Positions 5,388 through 6,375 of a stretch of DNA of 6,375 nucleotides are shown one piece after another (the first letter of the stretch is position 1; each line of letters opens with the position of its first letter). A program made the position numbers and the translations under genes. The stretch is from Actinomycetota bacterium. Lineage in GTDB: Bacteria > Actinomycetota > Humimicrobiia > Humimicrobiales > Humimicrobiaceae. The stretch is taken from contig PMCC01000125.1 of NCBI GenBank assembly GCA_003155275.1, positions 11,602 to 17,976 of the forward strand, written 5' to 3'. The notes under the pieces are model-generated. The model was not told the origin of the DNA. It searched no databases and saw nothing but the letters and a program-made list of their open reading frames with translations.

Positions 5388-6359
5388 TTGAAAAAAGTAT
5401 TAATTACAGGGATAACAGGGCAGGATGGCTCGTATCTTGCTGATATGCTTCTTGAAAAAGGTTATAAAGTCTATGGTATGGTAAGAAGATCATCAGTTGA
5501 AAAACTGGACAGGATAGAACACATAAGGGACAAAATAAATTTTGTCCAGGCAGACCTTTTGGACCAGCTTTCAATAATTACAATCATTAAACAGGTTAAT
5601 CCTGATGAAGTATATAATCTTGCCGCAATGTCTTTTGTCCCTACTTCCTGGTCACAGCCGGTATTGACCGGTGAGTTTACCGGCATAGGTGTTACAAGGA
5701 TGCTCGAAGCAGTAAGGCTTGTAAACAAAGACATCAGGTTTTATCAGGCCTCCAGCTCAGAGATGTTCGGCAAAGTAAAGGAGATACCTCAGACTGAAAA
5801 TACCCCTTTTCATCCAAGAAGCCCTTACGGTGTCGCAAAAGTCTATGGGCACTATATAACTGTTAACTACAGGGAGAGTTATGATATCTTTGCCGCAAGC
5901 GGGATTTTATTTAATCACGAATCTCCGAGAAGGGGGCTTGAGTTTGTCACTAAGAAAGTTACAAATGCAGTTGCAAAAATAAAACTTGGACTTTTGGATT
6001 ATTTGTATCTTGGAAACATGGATTCAAAAAGAGACTGGGGCTTTTCAAAAGACTATGTGGAAGCAATGTGGCTTATGCTTCAGCAGGACAAACCCGATGA
6101 CTTTGTGATTGCCACCGGTGAGTCCCACAGCGTAAAGGAATGGGTGCAGGCATCTTTTGAGTGTCTTGGCATGGATTGGGAAAAATATGTCAAAATAGAC
6201 CAGAAATTCATAAGGCCCGCTGAGGTGGACCTGCTTGTCGGGGATTCATCAAAGGCCCAAAAAGTACTGGGGTGGAAGCCAAAGGTCAATTTTGATCAGT
6301 TGGTAAAAATAATGGTGGAATATGATTATAACCAGTTGAAAAAGGCAAACAATATCTAA
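5388..6359 (+). CDS. gmd: GDP-mannose 4,6-dehydratase
   Basis: Converts GDP-D-mannose to GDP-4-dehydro-6-deoxy-D-mannose, the common precursor of GDP-D-rhamnose, GDP-L-fucose and related sugars; cytoplasmic, with tightly bound NADP(H). The 323-residue protein shows [10 protein letters not shown] (8-17), the cofactor phosphate-binding RRSS (33-36), ADLLD (55-59), catalytic S123 and E125 in SSSEMFG, Y147 and K151 in SPYGVAK, the family hallmark FNHESPRRG (175-183), [11 protein letters not shown] (209-219) and [11 protein letters not shown] (276-286). The length matches the shorter bacterial form found in D-rhamnan clusters such as that of Pseudomonas aeruginosa, rather than the 373-residue enterobacterial form. 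The familiar AAQSFV segment reads AAMSFV (79-84). It has a strong ribosome binding site and a TTG start, and is the last gene of the cassette visible here. With rmd in the same operon and no fucose synthase in the window, the likely product is GDP-D-rhamnose. Confidence 0.95.
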   Translation: MKKVLITGITGQDGSYLADMLLEKGYKVYGMVRRSSVEKLDRIEHIRDKINFVQADLLDQLSIITIIKQVNPDEVYNLAAMSFVPTSWSQPVLTGEFTGIGVTRMLEAVRLVNKDIRFYQASSSEMFGKVKEIPQTENTPFHPRSPYGVAKVYGHYITVNYRESYDIFAASGILFNHESPRRGLEFVTKKVTNAVAKIKLGLLDYLYLGNMDSKRDWGFSKDYVEAMWLMLQQDKPDDFVIATGESHSVKEWVQASFECLGMDWEKYVKIDQKFIRPAEVDLLVGDSSKAQKVLGWKPKVNFDQLVKIMVEYDYNQLKKANNI

Positions 6360-6375
6360 GCAGACGTTTGCTGTT

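Noticed and set aside
6344..6372. GGCAAAC/GTTTGCT inverted repeat over the gmd stop
   Set aside because: A 7-bp stem with a 15-base loop, cut off by the window end 3 bases later, so no U-tract can be judged.
1..6375. CRISPR array, tRNA, rRNA or insertion sequence
   Set aside because: No spaced repeats of CRISPR type, no tRNA-like or rRNA sequence and no transposase-like reading frame were seen.

Overview
The window is AT-rich bacterial DNA from a surface-polysaccharide locus. All genes lie on the plus strand. Bacterial origin is supported by Shine-Dalgarno sites of the AGGAG type and by genes packed with short gaps or a 4-base overlap. TTG is used freely as a start codon: three consecutive genes begin with it. 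Nothing seen here fixes the phylum, so I do not name a species.

Left part (1-1443): a family 2 glycosyltransferase with a C-terminal membrane segment, probably the last gene of an operon that begins outside the window. Its GT-A domain carries two unusual hydrophilic inserts. The first contains a degenerate 12-13 codon tandem repeat in unusually GC-rich DNA.

Middle part (1444-2270): an extremely AT-poor-in-GC spacer (one 60-base stretch has only 3 G/C) with a perfect TTGACA-17-TATAAT promoter. It reads into a 70-codon gene for a protein resembling Phd/YefM antitoxins. No toxin gene follows. Instead there is an 18-bp hairpin, probably a bidirectional terminator, and then an AT-rich tract with a 15-bp tandem repeat.

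Right part (2271-6359): a compact four-gene operon. A second GT2 glycosyltransferase of the rhamnosyltransferase-like type is followed by GDP-6-deoxy-D-mannose reductase (rmd), a mannose-1-phosphate guanylyltransferase-like nucleotidyltransferase (manC-like), and GDP-mannose 4,6-dehydratase (gmd). Together the three enzymes would convert mannose-1-phosphate + GTP to GDP-mannose, then to GDP-4-dehydro-6-deoxy-D-mannose, then to GDP-D-rhamnose. The neighbouring glycosyltransferases may use this donor to build a D-rhamnose-containing glycan, but that last step is inference from gene order.

I see no sign of a radically new system. The most unusual items are the GC-rich coding inserts in otherwise conserved enzymes, the orphan antitoxin-like gene with its consensus promoter, and the run of TTG starts.
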